Of a stretch of 5,850 nucleotides of DNA, positions 1-5,850 are shown one piece after another (within the stretch, counting starts at the first letter, position 1; every line of letters begins with the position of its first letter). The notes under the pieces were generated by a model. That model saw only the letters and a program-made list of their open reading frames with translations, was not told where the DNA came from and did not search any database. Both the position numbers and the translations under genes were made by a program. The stretch spans positions 1 through 5,850 of the forward strand of contig JAQCER010000260.1 in the NCBI GenBank assembly GCA_027618625.1. The letters are read 5' to 3'. Source of the stretch: Verrucomicrobiota bacterium. GTDB taxonomy: Bacteria; Verrucomicrobiota; Verrucomicrobiia; Verrucomicrobiales; DEV007.

Positions 1-816
1 TTCAGGTTTGGGTAGCGAGTGATCCAGTGGTTCGCCCCGTGGCGCAGCTGCTGTTGGTAGCAAGGCAACGCGCCGATCAGCGACTCGGTGGCATCGACCA
101 GCAACGGCTCGCCGTTGATCATCTCCAACTGAACCTCTTCGAGTTTTTCCAGACGCAGCCACCGCAGCCGCGGCGCGCGATCTTCCTCGGGAACGTATTC
201 CCATCCGCACGACCAAGTGGCCGTCTGCTGAACACCGGCCTGCGCGCCCTGCGGCCCGACAAGAGACCTGCGAGACGATCTCATCACCGCTTGGTTCGAT
301 CCGAAACTGCTTGAGCTCGACACGGGGTTCCGCAGCGTCCGGCGGCCACGACGACCGCACTTGACCGAGCGCCTGCCGCAGCCCGGCCACGCCCGCGCGA
401 GTGGCTTGAGCTTTACGATCCGGCTCCCAATGGAGGACCCGAGCACCGTTCTGATCGTAGGCGGTCTCGGCTTGGTCGGCCGGTGGGCGCAGTTCGGTGG
501 TCGTAAACCCGCTGTCCAGCATGGTCGTCAGATCCTCCGGCGTCGCCCGAGTGAGGTCCGCGACTATCCTGTAGAGCTGTTGCGCTGTTCGATCCTGATA
601 GGCTTCTGAATCCCACTGGTCGTCCGGGATTGCGTCTGCCGGGGCGGACAGACTGGCAACGGGCGTTGAACCCTGGCCCTCCTTGGTCTCCTGCGACGAC
701 TCGCAACCACTGATTAGCACGACGCCGATACACGCCAAACAAAGGCCAACGCCACTCAGCCAATCCAAAAGCCGGTCGATCAGCCGTATGGAGAACGGGG
801 TCCCAAGCCCGTTCAT
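1..816 (-). CDS. FG-GAP/ASPIC-family lipoprotein, N-terminal part, off left edge, with apparent frameshift
   Basis: This gene reads leftward from an ATG at 816-814 and leaves the window before any stop. The start gives a basic and hydrophobic N-terminus ending in a lipobox, LISGC with the cysteine at residue 38, so export and lipid anchoring are expected. What follows resembles the N-terminal domain of the large plus-strand protein at 1691: WDSEAY matches WDTEAM, the stretch around LDSGFTTTE matches FDDGVTTID, and near the edge PLLVDATESLIG matches PLFADCTEAVLG, followed by NHWITR against NHWLER. To keep this similarity the frame must change between about 260 and 225; removing one base there, for example from the CCC run at 247-249, restores one continuous frame. 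So it is a frameshifted gene, a pseudogene or a sequencing error. The propeller and later domains would lie outside the window. The function of the visible domain is unknown. No clear ribosome binding site precedes the start; a GTG at 870-868 is a less likely alternative. Confidence 0.82.
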   Translation of the reverse strand, partial: MNGLGTPFSIRLIDRLLDWLSGVGLCLACIGVVLISGCESSQETKEGQGSTPVASLSAPADAIPDDQWDSEAYQDRTAQQLYRIVADLTRATPEDLTTMLDSGFTTTELRPPADQAETAYDQNGARVLHWEPDRKAQATRAGVAGLRQALGQVRSSWPPDAAEPRVELKQFRIEPSGDEIVSQVSCRAAGRAGRCSADGHLVVRMGIRSRGRSRAAAAVAASGKTRRGSVGDDQRRAVAGRCHRVADRRVALLPTAAAPRGEPLDHSLPKPE

Positions 817-833
817 CGGGGTCAAATCGAAAA

Positions 834-848
834 GGAATCGCAGATTCC
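834..848. repeat. short inverted repeat in the PEP-CTERM/lipoprotein gap
   Basis: GGAATC (834-839) and GATTCC (843-848) form a perfect six-base inverted repeat around a three-base GCA loop. It lies between the PEP-CTERM stop and the downstream lipoprotein start on the minus strand. A further GATTCCG copy follows at 855-861. There is no U-tract, so it is not a classical terminator; it might be a weak attenuator or chance. Confidence 0.3.
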
Positions 849-890
849 GAAGCCGGATTCCGGATTTCACTAGGGGAAAGCCTCAAGCTC

Positions 891-1622
891 TCAAGCTCTC
901 CGACGGCGCCGGAGGAACGCGAACGACAGACAGCCGAGAAGCGCAAGCACCGCGGCCGATGGCTCGGGAACCGCAGTTACCTCGATCTCATCGATCGCCG
1001 TCCCGGCCCCAGGAGTCACGATGCGAATTCCCGTTGCCGATGCGGGGGCATTCAGGGTAAATGAATGCCGGTAGGTGTCGCCGAAATCACTCGATGAAAT
1101 ATTGATCCCTCCGATCGTCGCCCAGTCGCTATCCGGTGTACTGACATTTGGATCTGCTAACGTGGTGAGCTGAACGAAGTAGTCTCCAGAAGTGCGGTCA
1201 GCGAACTCGTCGCCCCGGTTACTACGGCCGAACGCGAACGAAGTGATGAGGTGCGGCGACGCGCCGACCAAGTCGAGAGCGGCAAAGGTCGAGGTAACGT
1301 CCGTGGATCCATTGTTATCCAGATCGATGGCCCGGGTGGTCACACCAATCCAGCTATTGGCATTACCATAAACGCCATCATTGAGGCCCGGGATCGAGTG
1401 GGGTGGGTTATGTCCGACGTCGATGGCAAATGGCGTGGCCGATAACCCCAGATTGGGAGGGACGGCTCCCGATTCAACTAGCGGGCCGTTAACCCCATCA
1501 AAAGTGAAGGAAGAGCCTGGTGCTACAGTGACTGCGGCACTGGCAACACCAGCACTGATGAAAACTGTGCAAACTAACGTCAGGAGAGACAGTTGCGTCG
1601 AAATTTGCAATCTTAGCTTCAT
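891..1622 (-). CDS. PEP-CTERM sorting domain-containing exported protein
   Basis: A complete gene of 243 residues. Residues 1-29 form a classical Sec signal peptide: KLR, then a hydrophobic stretch, with likely cleavage after GVASA. Residues 218-243 are a textbook PEP-CTERM tail: VPEPS, a hydrophobic segment (AAVLALLGCLSFAFL), then five arginines. Such tails direct exported proteins to an exosortase-type sorting and anchoring system. The middle is rich in Gly, Ser, Thr, Asp and Asn and looks like an all-beta secreted domain; the segment NDGVYGNANSWIGV and the later SFAFGRSNRGDE are reminiscent of discoidin or carbohydrate-binding-like sandwich folds, but that is a weak impression. Its ligand is unknown. 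It lies 74 bp upstream of the minus-strand lipoprotein gene in the same direction, so the two could be co-transcribed. It is divergent from the large plus-strand gene. No Shine-Dalgarno sequence is visible before the ATG at 1622-1620. Confidence 0.9.
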   Translation of the reverse strand: MKLRLQISTQLSLLTLVCTVFISAGVASAAVTVAPGSSFTFDGVNGPLVESGAVPPNLGLSATPFAIDVGHNPPHSIPGLNDGVYGNANSWIGVTTRAIDLDNNGSTDVTSTFAALDLVGASPHLITSFAFGRSNRGDEFADRTSGDYFVQLTTLADPNVSTPDSDWATIGGINISSSDFGDTYRHSFTLNAPASATGIRIVTPGAGTAIDEIEVTAVPEPSAAVLALLGCLSFAFLRRRRRA

Positions 1623-1648
1623 AAGATTTAAGTTGGATTGGACTTGTC

Positions 1649-1675
1649 ATTACACATTCTTCAACGTGTTGGCAA
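1649..1675 (-). promoter_or_regulatory. possible sigma70-like promoter for the PEP-CTERM gene
   Basis: Within the 68-bp divergent intergenic region the minus strand reads TTGCCA (1675-1670), a 15-nt spacer, then TGTAAT (1654-1649). Each hexamer matches five of six bases of the TTGACA/TATAAT consensus. This would give a leader of roughly 20 nt before the ATG at 1622. The spacer is shorter than the usual 17 nt and planctomycete promoters are poorly characterised, so this is only a candidate. I saw no convincing promoter for the plus-strand gene, although it must start from this same region or inside the PEP-CTERM gene. Confidence 0.25.
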
Positions 1676-1690
1676 GAATTTTCTCTCAAA

Positions 1691-3700
1691 ATGACGCATT
1701 TCGCCCATCAACCAACCCGCCGTCCCGCCGTCGCGCCTGAAGCGACGGTTTCTGGATCGAGCACGAGACAAGAATCTTCCGAGACGCGCCGCGGGATTGG
1801 GCCTACTGTTTACCTGATCGTGGCGGCCATCCTCATGGGCTCCTGCTCGGAGCGTGGAAACGAGGAAAGCGAGTCGGCAGGAATCGCCCCGTCGCCAGAT
1901 GACGTAGTGATTCCGGCGATCAAATCCGCCGAGGTTCCCCTGCCCCTGTCGGCTGACTGGAAGGAGCGAATCGACGATCCATCGACGGATGGCTGGGATA
2001 CCGAGGCAATGGCATCCATAGCCCTGAAACAGCTGAACCAGCTGGGGGGATTCCTCACCGGTCCCAACCGCGATCTTGCAGCGAGTTCGATCCGGGAACT
2101 CGTAACGGAGGAAGCGTCCATCTCCCCTCTCGTGCCCGCGCAGTTGGAGCGGGTATTCGACGACGGTGTCACGACGATCGACCGATTCGAGAATCCGCCG
2201 GCTTGGTCCGAGGCGGCCGGCGGATTGGCTGGAGCGATCGACGGGGCGATGCCTGGCAAAGGCGAAGCGGAGGGGGCACGGTTCGAGTTCAAAATCACTC
2301 GCGTCCTTCCGCAGGCGGAGGATCGTTTTTTGACCCACCAGTATTTTTCGGTCAACTGGCGGACCGGCGAGGCTGTCGTCGAGCAGCACTCGACCTGGAT
2401 CGCCGAATGGCAACGGCGTGGCGGCGATCTCGCGCCACTGATACATCGCGTCCAGGTTGGAGAATTCGAGCTGGCCCGGACCACTCTGGTTGCCGGGAGA
2501 CCGCTCTTTGCCGACTGCACCGAAGCAGTCCTCGGCAAAAACGACTGTTACCGGGATCAATTGCTCTTCGGCCTCAACCACTGGCTGGAAAGGATTCCCT
2601 ATCGAGTCGCGATGAATTTTTCCGGAACGCCCGGGATTGCTCTCGGCGACGTGAACGGCGACGGGCTGGACGATTTGTATCTGTGTCAGGAACCCGGCCT
2701 GCCGAACCGGCTCTTTTTGCAGAATCCCGATGGCAGCCTCGAAGACGTCTCGGAGGATTGGCAGGTCAACTGGCTGGAAGATTCCCGCGGGACGCTGCTG
2801 GTCGATTTCGACAACGACGGCGACCAGGACCTCGCGGTGAGCGTGTATGGCAGTGTCGTGCTGGCATCGAACGAAGAGAACGCCGGTTTTCGCATCCAGG
2901 CCGTCCTGCCGGTGAGCGCATCGACGACATCAATGTCAGCAGCTGATTTCGACCGGGATGGCCTGCTCGACTTGTATATCTGCAGCTATGCTCCGGATTC
3001 TTCCCTCACGGAATCGGCGCGGGTAGGGATCGACGGAATGACCGACCGGCTCGTCTACCACGACTCGAATTCCGGCGCGGAGAACGCGTTGTTCCACAAT
3101 CGATCGGTGGCTGGCCGCTGGGAGTTTGCCAACGTGACCAACGAGGCGGGCCTCGGCGTCAACAACCACCGATGGAGCCTCGCGTCCGCCTGGGAAGATT
3201 TCGACAATGATGGAGATCAGGATCTCTATGTGGCGAATGACTTCGGAAGGAACAATTTGTACCGCAACGACACCGAAGGACCTGCCCTGAAGCTCGTCGA
3301 CGTGGCGGCAGTCACCGGCACCGAAGATAGCGCATCGGGAATGTCTGCTGCTTGGGGCGACTACGATCGCGACGGCTGGATGGACCTTTACGTTTCCAAT
3401 ATGTTTTCGTCTGCGGGGAGCCGAATTACGGTGCAACCGAAGTTCAAGCCGGAGTTGCCAGATACGGTGCGGCGGCGCTTCTCGCGATTTGCGAGAGGAA
3501 ATTCCCTATTCAAGAACGGAGGTCGGACAGTGGCGGATAACGGGCCGGTTTTTACCGATGTGAGCGAGTCCGCCCGCGTGACAATGGGGCGCTGGGCGTG
3601 GGGTTCGAATTTCGCGGATTTTAACAACGACGGTTGGGAAGATCTCGTGGTCGCAAACGGAAATGTCACCGGCCTGGATGAGACCAGTGGTGACTTGTGA
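1691..3700 (+). CDS. N-terminal segment up to the internal TGA: signal, unknown domain, six propeller motifs
   Basis: This is the 669-residue part that would be made if UGA terminates. A charged N-terminus of about 36 residues precedes a hydrophobic stretch (TVYLIVAAILMGSC, residues 39-52) ending in a near-lipobox, MGSC, so lipid anchoring at Cys52 is likely but not a perfect consensus. Residues about 85-305 align with the paralogous minus-strand gene and have no function I recognise. Six FG-GAP/VCBS-type calcium-binding motifs follow: DVNGDGLDD (320), DFDNDGDQD (372), DFDRDGLLD (419), DFDNDGDQD (503), DYDRDGWMD (557) and DFNNDGWED (643). These are typical of integrin-alpha-like or CRTAC1-like propellers, usually exported. 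The segment stops at TSGDL, 19 residues after the sixth motif, without completing the propeller. As a stand-alone protein it would therefore lack a blade and the ASPIC domain that normally follows. Confidence 0.85.
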   Translation: MTHFAHQPTRRPAVAPEATVSGSSTRQESSETRRGIGPTVYLIVAAILMGSCSERGNEESESAGIAPSPDDVVIPAIKSAEVPLPLSADWKERIDDPSTDGWDTEAMASIALKQLNQLGGFLTGPNRDLAASSIRELVTEEASISPLVPAQLERVFDDGVTTIDRFENPPAWSEAAGGLAGAIDGAMPGKGEAEGARFEFKITRVLPQAEDRFLTHQYFSVNWRTGEAVVEQHSTWIAEWQRRGGDLAPLIHRVQVGEFELARTTLVAGRPLFADCTEAVLGKNDCYRDQLLFGLNHWLERIPYRVAMNFSGTPGIALGDVNGDGLDDLYLCQEPGLPNRLFLQNPDGSLEDVSEDWQVNWLEDSRGTLLVDFDNDGDQDLAVSVYGSVVLASNEENAGFRIQAVLPVSASTTSMSAADFDRDGLLDLYICSYAPDSSLTESARVGIDGMTDRLVYHDSNSGAENALFHNRSVAGRWEFANVTNEAGLGVNNHRWSLASAWEDFDNDGDQDLYVANDFGRNNLYRNDTEGPALKLVDVAAVTGTEDSASGMSAAWGDYDRDGWMDLYVSNMFSSAGSRITVQPKFKPELPDTVRRRFSRFARGNSLFKNGGRTVADNGPVFTDVSESARVTMGRWAWGSNFADFNNDGWEDLVVANGNVTGLDETSGDL

Positions 3701-5689
3701 AGTTTTTTCTGGCGGCAGGTCGTGTCGCAAACCCCGAACTCAGACGCAGACCGGACGGGCAGAGCCGACGCCAATGAACAGTTCCGAACGCTGATGAGCC
3801 GTGGAGGTTCCCTGAGCGGCAACGAGCGCAATTGTTGCTTCCTCAATCTGGGGGCCAGGCCGGGCGAAGCGCCCCAGTTTGCAAATATTTCTGCCGGGAG
3901 TGGCTTGGATCTTGATGATGATGGCCGAGCCCTGACATTTGCTGAGCCGGAAGATGATGGTGATCTGGACCTTTGGATTTCCAATCGCAACGCCCCGAGG
4001 CTGCGCTTCATGCGCAACGACACGCCTCGGCGGAACCATTACGTTACCCTCCGCCTCGTGGGAAACGGGACCGCCACGAACCGCGACGCCATCGGGGCCC
4101 GGGTCCAGGTTATACACAAGGAAAACGTGATATCCGTCCGCACGCTCCGGGCTGGCGAAGGCTACCTCGCGCAATCAAGCAAGTGGCTTCACTTCGGCTT
4201 GGGCAACTCTGGTCAGATCGAGAAAGTCATTGTCCACTGGCCCGACCGTGACGGGACGGTCGAAGAATTCACGGGGCTCTCGGTCAACCAGCGTTATTCC
4301 CTCGTGCAAGGTCAGGGCAAGGCCCTCCCTGGAGAGGCCGAACGGGTGGTGCCGACGTTGAGACCTTCGACTCCGGTGCTGCCAGCCTCCAGCCGCTCCG
4401 CCAGAATTCCACTGGTGACATTGCTGCCGTTTCCGGGCTTGACCCTGAAGGGAGCGGCGGGCGAGACGGTCCAGTTAGGGGCCGGAAAACCGGTTCTCCT
4501 CAACCTTTGGGCGAGCTGGTGCGCGCCCTGCCTCGAGGAACTCGGGGAGATCAGGGATCGCGAAGCCGAAATCCGTGCAGCCGGAATTGAAGTGATAGCC
4601 CTCTCGGTCGACGGATTGGGTGACGACCGTTCGGATCCGGCAGACACAAACGCAATCATCGAGAAGCTCGGATTCCCGTTTGTCAGCGCGCTGGCCGATC
4701 AAGATCTCGTGGGATTGCTCCAGTGGCACCACGACGCATCGGTCGGCCTCCATCGCGCCCTCCCATTGCCATCGAGTTTCCTCATCGACGGAGTCGGCCG
4801 GGTATCCGTGATCTACAAAGGGGCCTTATCTATCGACGCGCTGCTCAGCGATGTCGGACACTCAGGGGGGAATCGCGCCCAACGATGGGAGCGCTCAGCC
4901 ATGATCGCCGGGCGATCGATTCAACACCAAGTCATCACCAACACCGCCGACGACTTCGAGGCGACCCTGCACTTTCAACATGGTATCCAGAGAGAGACTC
5001 TGGGTGACATGACCAGGGCAATCGGTCATTATCAGGAATCCCTGCGCATTCGCACCGGGTTCGCCCTGGCACATCGTAACTTGGGGCGGCTGCTCGCAAA
5101 GCGAGGAGACTGGAGCGATGCCTTGCCGCACTTCGAGAATTACGCGCGCATCAGCCCGCAAGATGCCGCCGGTCAACATGCGCTGGCGATCTGCCATCAA
5201 CAACTGGGCAACAATGAAATCGCCCGGACCCAATTTGAAAAAACAATCCGTATCGATCCCGGCCACGTTCAGTCTCTCGATGCGCTTGGCTCCATCCATC
5301 TGCTGGCAGGCGATGCGGCGGAAGCGGTCAGGTATTTCCAATCCGTTCTCGAACTTGCCCCCGATCGATCCTTCGCGAGGAACAATCTCGCCTGGATACT
5401 TGCCACCTGCCCGAACCCCGAGATCCGCGACGGAGAGAAGGCGCTTCTACTGGCAACTCAGCTCGTCGAGAACGAGGGAGGAGAAAAACCCGCGTTTCTC
5501 GACACGCTTTCCGCCGCTCAAGCGGAATGCGGCCACTTCAAAGAAGCGATCGCCACCGCCCGGCGAGGTGCCCAACTTGCGCGGAACGCCGAACAAGCTG
5601 CACTCGCATCGCAGATGGAGCAGAGGATCACCCTTTACCAACGCGGTGAAGCCTATCGAGACAGTTCCGCGAGAAGTGGAGACGAATGA
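1691..5689 (+). CDS. candidate selenoprotein: FG-GAP propeller-ASPIC/UnbV-thioredoxin-TPR lipoprotein, read through UGA
   Basis: One frame runs from ATG 1691 to TGA 5687-5689 with a single internal stop, TGA at 3698-3700 (codon 670). Read through, it gives 1,332 residues: lipoprotein-type signal (to about 52), an unknown domain (about 85-305), a propeller with seven DxDxDG-like motifs (320-760), ASPIC/UnbV (about 798-874), a TlpA-like thioredoxin domain (about 912-1052, WCAPC at 943-947) and six TPR-like repeats (about 1090-1297). The codons just after the TGA (SFFWRQVVSQ) are coding-like and no other stop occurs, so the two halves are one gene. A SECIS-like hairpin follows the TGA, which makes selenocysteine the best explanation. 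Alternatives are a recent nonsense mutation, a sequencing error, or two separate genes. The ATG at 1691 is the only reasonable start because the next ATG (codon 49) falls at the end of the signal segment. No clear Shine-Dalgarno sequence is seen. The gene is divergent from a PEP-CTERM gene and paralogous to the gene at 1-816. Confidence 0.75.
3698..3700 (+). other. in-frame TGA, candidate selenocysteine codon (residue 670)
   Basis: The TGA sits between GDL and SFFWRQVV in an otherwise uninterrupted frame. No other stop codon occurs in 1,332 codons, and it is TGA rather than TAA or TAG. Decoding as selenocysteine requires SelA, SelB, SelC (tRNA-Sec) and SelD elsewhere in the genome; none of them is in this window. 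The residue would lie between the sixth and seventh propeller motifs. Confidence 0.7.
3702..3732 (+). promoter_or_regulatory. candidate bacterial SECIS hairpin
   Basis: Directly after the TGA the RNA can form a five-pair stem, GCGGC (3712-3716) with GUCGC (3724-3728), including one G-U pair. It closes a seven-nucleotide loop AGGUCGU (3717-3723). A lower helix GUUU (3702-3705) with AAAC (3729-3732) can stack below it across a six-nucleotide bulge. The loop begins 16 nt after the UGA and has G at its second position. That fits the known bacterial SECIS pattern, and the AGGUC core is the same as in the E. coli fdhF loop (AGGUCU, 17 nt after its UGA), where SelB binds. The hairpin lies inside coding sequence, as bacterial SECIS elements do. 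Folding was done by eye, and the loop bases are also constrained by the encoded Gln-Val. Confidence 0.65.
3722..5689 (+). CDS. C-terminal segment after the TGA: last propeller motif, ASPIC/UnbV, TlpA thioredoxin, TPR
   Basis: If called alone, this starts at GTG 3722 and gives 655 residues, but that GTG lies in the SECIS-like loop, has no clear ribosome binding site and gives no signal peptide, so I regard it as the C-terminal part of the gene starting at 1691. Numbered within this segment, the domains are: a seventh, degenerate propeller motif EPEDDGDLD (75-83); ASPIC/UnbV (about 121-197: RDAIGARV, then the AGEGYLAQSSKWLHFGLG core, then VHWPDRDGTVEEF); a linker rich in Pro and Ser; a TlpA/ResA-like thioredoxin fold (about 235-375) with LWASWCAPC (active Cys 267 and 270) and a likely cis-Pro at LPLPSSFLID; then six TPR-like repeats (about 413-620) for protein-protein contacts. 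A vicinal Cys pair, NCCF (38-39), lies soon after the TGA. TlpA-type domains on exported proteins usually act as periplasmic thiol-disulfide oxidoreductases. Adjacent domains suggest an envelope redox or assembly role, but the substrate is unknown. Confidence 0.85.
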   Translation: MSQTPNSDADRTGRADANEQFRTLMSRGGSLSGNERNCCFLNLGARPGEAPQFANISAGSGLDLDDDGRALTFAEPEDDGDLDLWISNRNAPRLRFMRNDTPRRNHYVTLRLVGNGTATNRDAIGARVQVIHKENVISVRTLRAGEGYLAQSSKWLHFGLGNSGQIEKVIVHWPDRDGTVEEFTGLSVNQRYSLVQGQGKALPGEAERVVPTLRPSTPVLPASSRSARIPLVTLLPFPGLTLKGAAGETVQLGAGKPVLLNLWASWCAPCLEELGEIRDREAEIRAAGIEVIALSVDGLGDDRSDPADTNAIIEKLGFPFVSALADQDLVGLLQWHHDASVGLHRALPLPSSFLIDGVGRVSVIYKGALSIDALLSDVGHSGGNRAQRWERSAMIAGRSIQHQVITNTADDFEATLHFQHGIQRETLGDMTRAIGHYQESLRIRTGFALAHRNLGRLLAKRGDWSDALPHFENYARISPQDAAGQHALAICHQQLGNNEIARTQFEKTIRIDPGHVQSLDALGSIHLLAGDAAEAVRYFQSVLELAPDRSFARNNLAWILATCPNPEIRDGEKALLLATQLVENEGGEKPAFLDTLSAAQAECGHFKEAIATARRGAQLARNAEQAALASQMEQRITLYQRGEAYRDSSARSGDE

Positions 5690-5828
5690 AGCCAACTCTA
5701 CGTCTTATGATGTTTCATTTCACTGGAGGTTCGGCTTCTATTCTATTGCGTGGTGCTTGTGTCCGATGGGTGTGACCGCCACCTGATGTGATGATTTTGA
5801 GAGGCCGGGAGGGGTTTGTTCGAAAGCC

Positions 5829-5843
5829 GAGCCCAACGGGCTC
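5829..5843. terminator. possible terminator hairpin downstream of the selenoprotein candidate
   Basis: GAGCCC (5829-5834) and GGGCTC (5838-5843) form a perfect six-pair GC-rich stem around an AAC loop, 140 bp after the stop of the large gene. The following CTATCATC is not a proper U-tract, and the window ends at 5850, so factor-independent termination is not certain. The rest of 5690-5850 contains nothing I can support as a gene. Confidence 0.35.
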
Positions 5844-5850
5844 TATCATC

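Noticed and set aside
413..946. 177-residue open frame on the minus strand
   Set aside because: It overlaps the lipoprotein gene and the end of the PEP-CTERM gene in another frame, has a low-complexity Arg/Gly/Ser-rich composition, and lacks the similarity to the plus-strand paralog.
683..1060. 125-residue plus-strand open frame
   Set aside because: It is antisense to the lipoprotein signal region and the PEP-CTERM tail, and has no recognisable motif.
1661..2581. 306-residue antisense open frame opposite the large gene
   Set aside because: Arg-rich composition typical of a shadow frame in GC-rich DNA; the opposite strand has clear domain content and paralog support.
3722..5689. An independent second gene starting at GTG 3722
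   Set aside because: It is in the same frame as the upstream gene with only one stop between them, starts inside the hairpin loop, has no convincing ribosome binding site or signal peptide although its TlpA-type domain is normally extracytoplasmic, and begins before the missing seventh propeller motif.
5707..5775. Short open frame of 22 codons after the large gene (begins MMFHF)
   Set aside because: Too short, no ribosome binding site, and no recognisable features.
5118..5786. 222-residue plus-strand open frame extending past the large gene
   Set aside because: It is an out-of-frame shadow of the TPR region, rich in Arg, Ser and Pro, and without domain features.
1..5850. CRISPR arrays, tRNA or rRNA genes, insertion sequences
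   Set aside because: No regularly spaced repeats, no cloverleaf or rRNA signature, and no transposase or terminal inverted repeats were seen on either strand.

Overview
The window looks like chromosomal DNA of a planctomycete or close relative (PVC group). The signs are GC-rich coding sequence, a PEP-CTERM-anchored exported protein, very large lipoprotein-like proteins built from FG-GAP/VCBS propellers with ASPIC/UnbV, TlpA-thioredoxin and TPR domains, and the lack of clear Shine-Dalgarno sequences. This taxonomic call is inference from protein style; there is no rRNA or marker gene.

Layout. Positions 1-816 (minus) hold the N-terminal part of a lipoprotein-type gene that runs off the left edge. 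It is paralogous to the large gene on the right and contains an apparent single-base frameshift near 225-260. Positions 891-1622 (minus) encode a 243-residue secreted PEP-CTERM protein. A 68-bp AT-richer divergent intergenic region (1623-1690) follows. Positions 1691-5689 (plus) form one continuous reading frame of 1,332 sense codons plus stop, broken only by a single in-frame TGA at 3698-3700. Positions 5690-5850 contain no supportable gene, only a short perfect hairpin at the right edge.

The main discovery candidate is that TGA. The protein similarity and domain structure continue straight through it: six calcium-binding propeller motifs lie before it and the seventh after it. Immediately downstream is a short hairpin (5-bp stem, loop AGGUCGU starting 16 nt after the UGA) whose position and loop sequence resemble a bacterial SECIS element such as that of E. 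coli fdhF. The simplest reading is a selenoprotein: lipoprotein signal, N-terminal domain of unknown function, seven-motif FG-GAP propeller containing Sec670, ASPIC/UnbV domain, TlpA-like thioredoxin domain (WCAPC), and six TPR-like repeats. A conventional gene caller would split it into a 669-aa and a 655-aa protein.

How the genes work together is not known. Two divergent paralogs of a large exported family flank a small exported, surface-sorted PEP-CTERM protein, which suggests a cell-envelope or extracellular role. The nonsense codon in one paralog and the frameshift in the other also require that decay or sequencing error be excluded.
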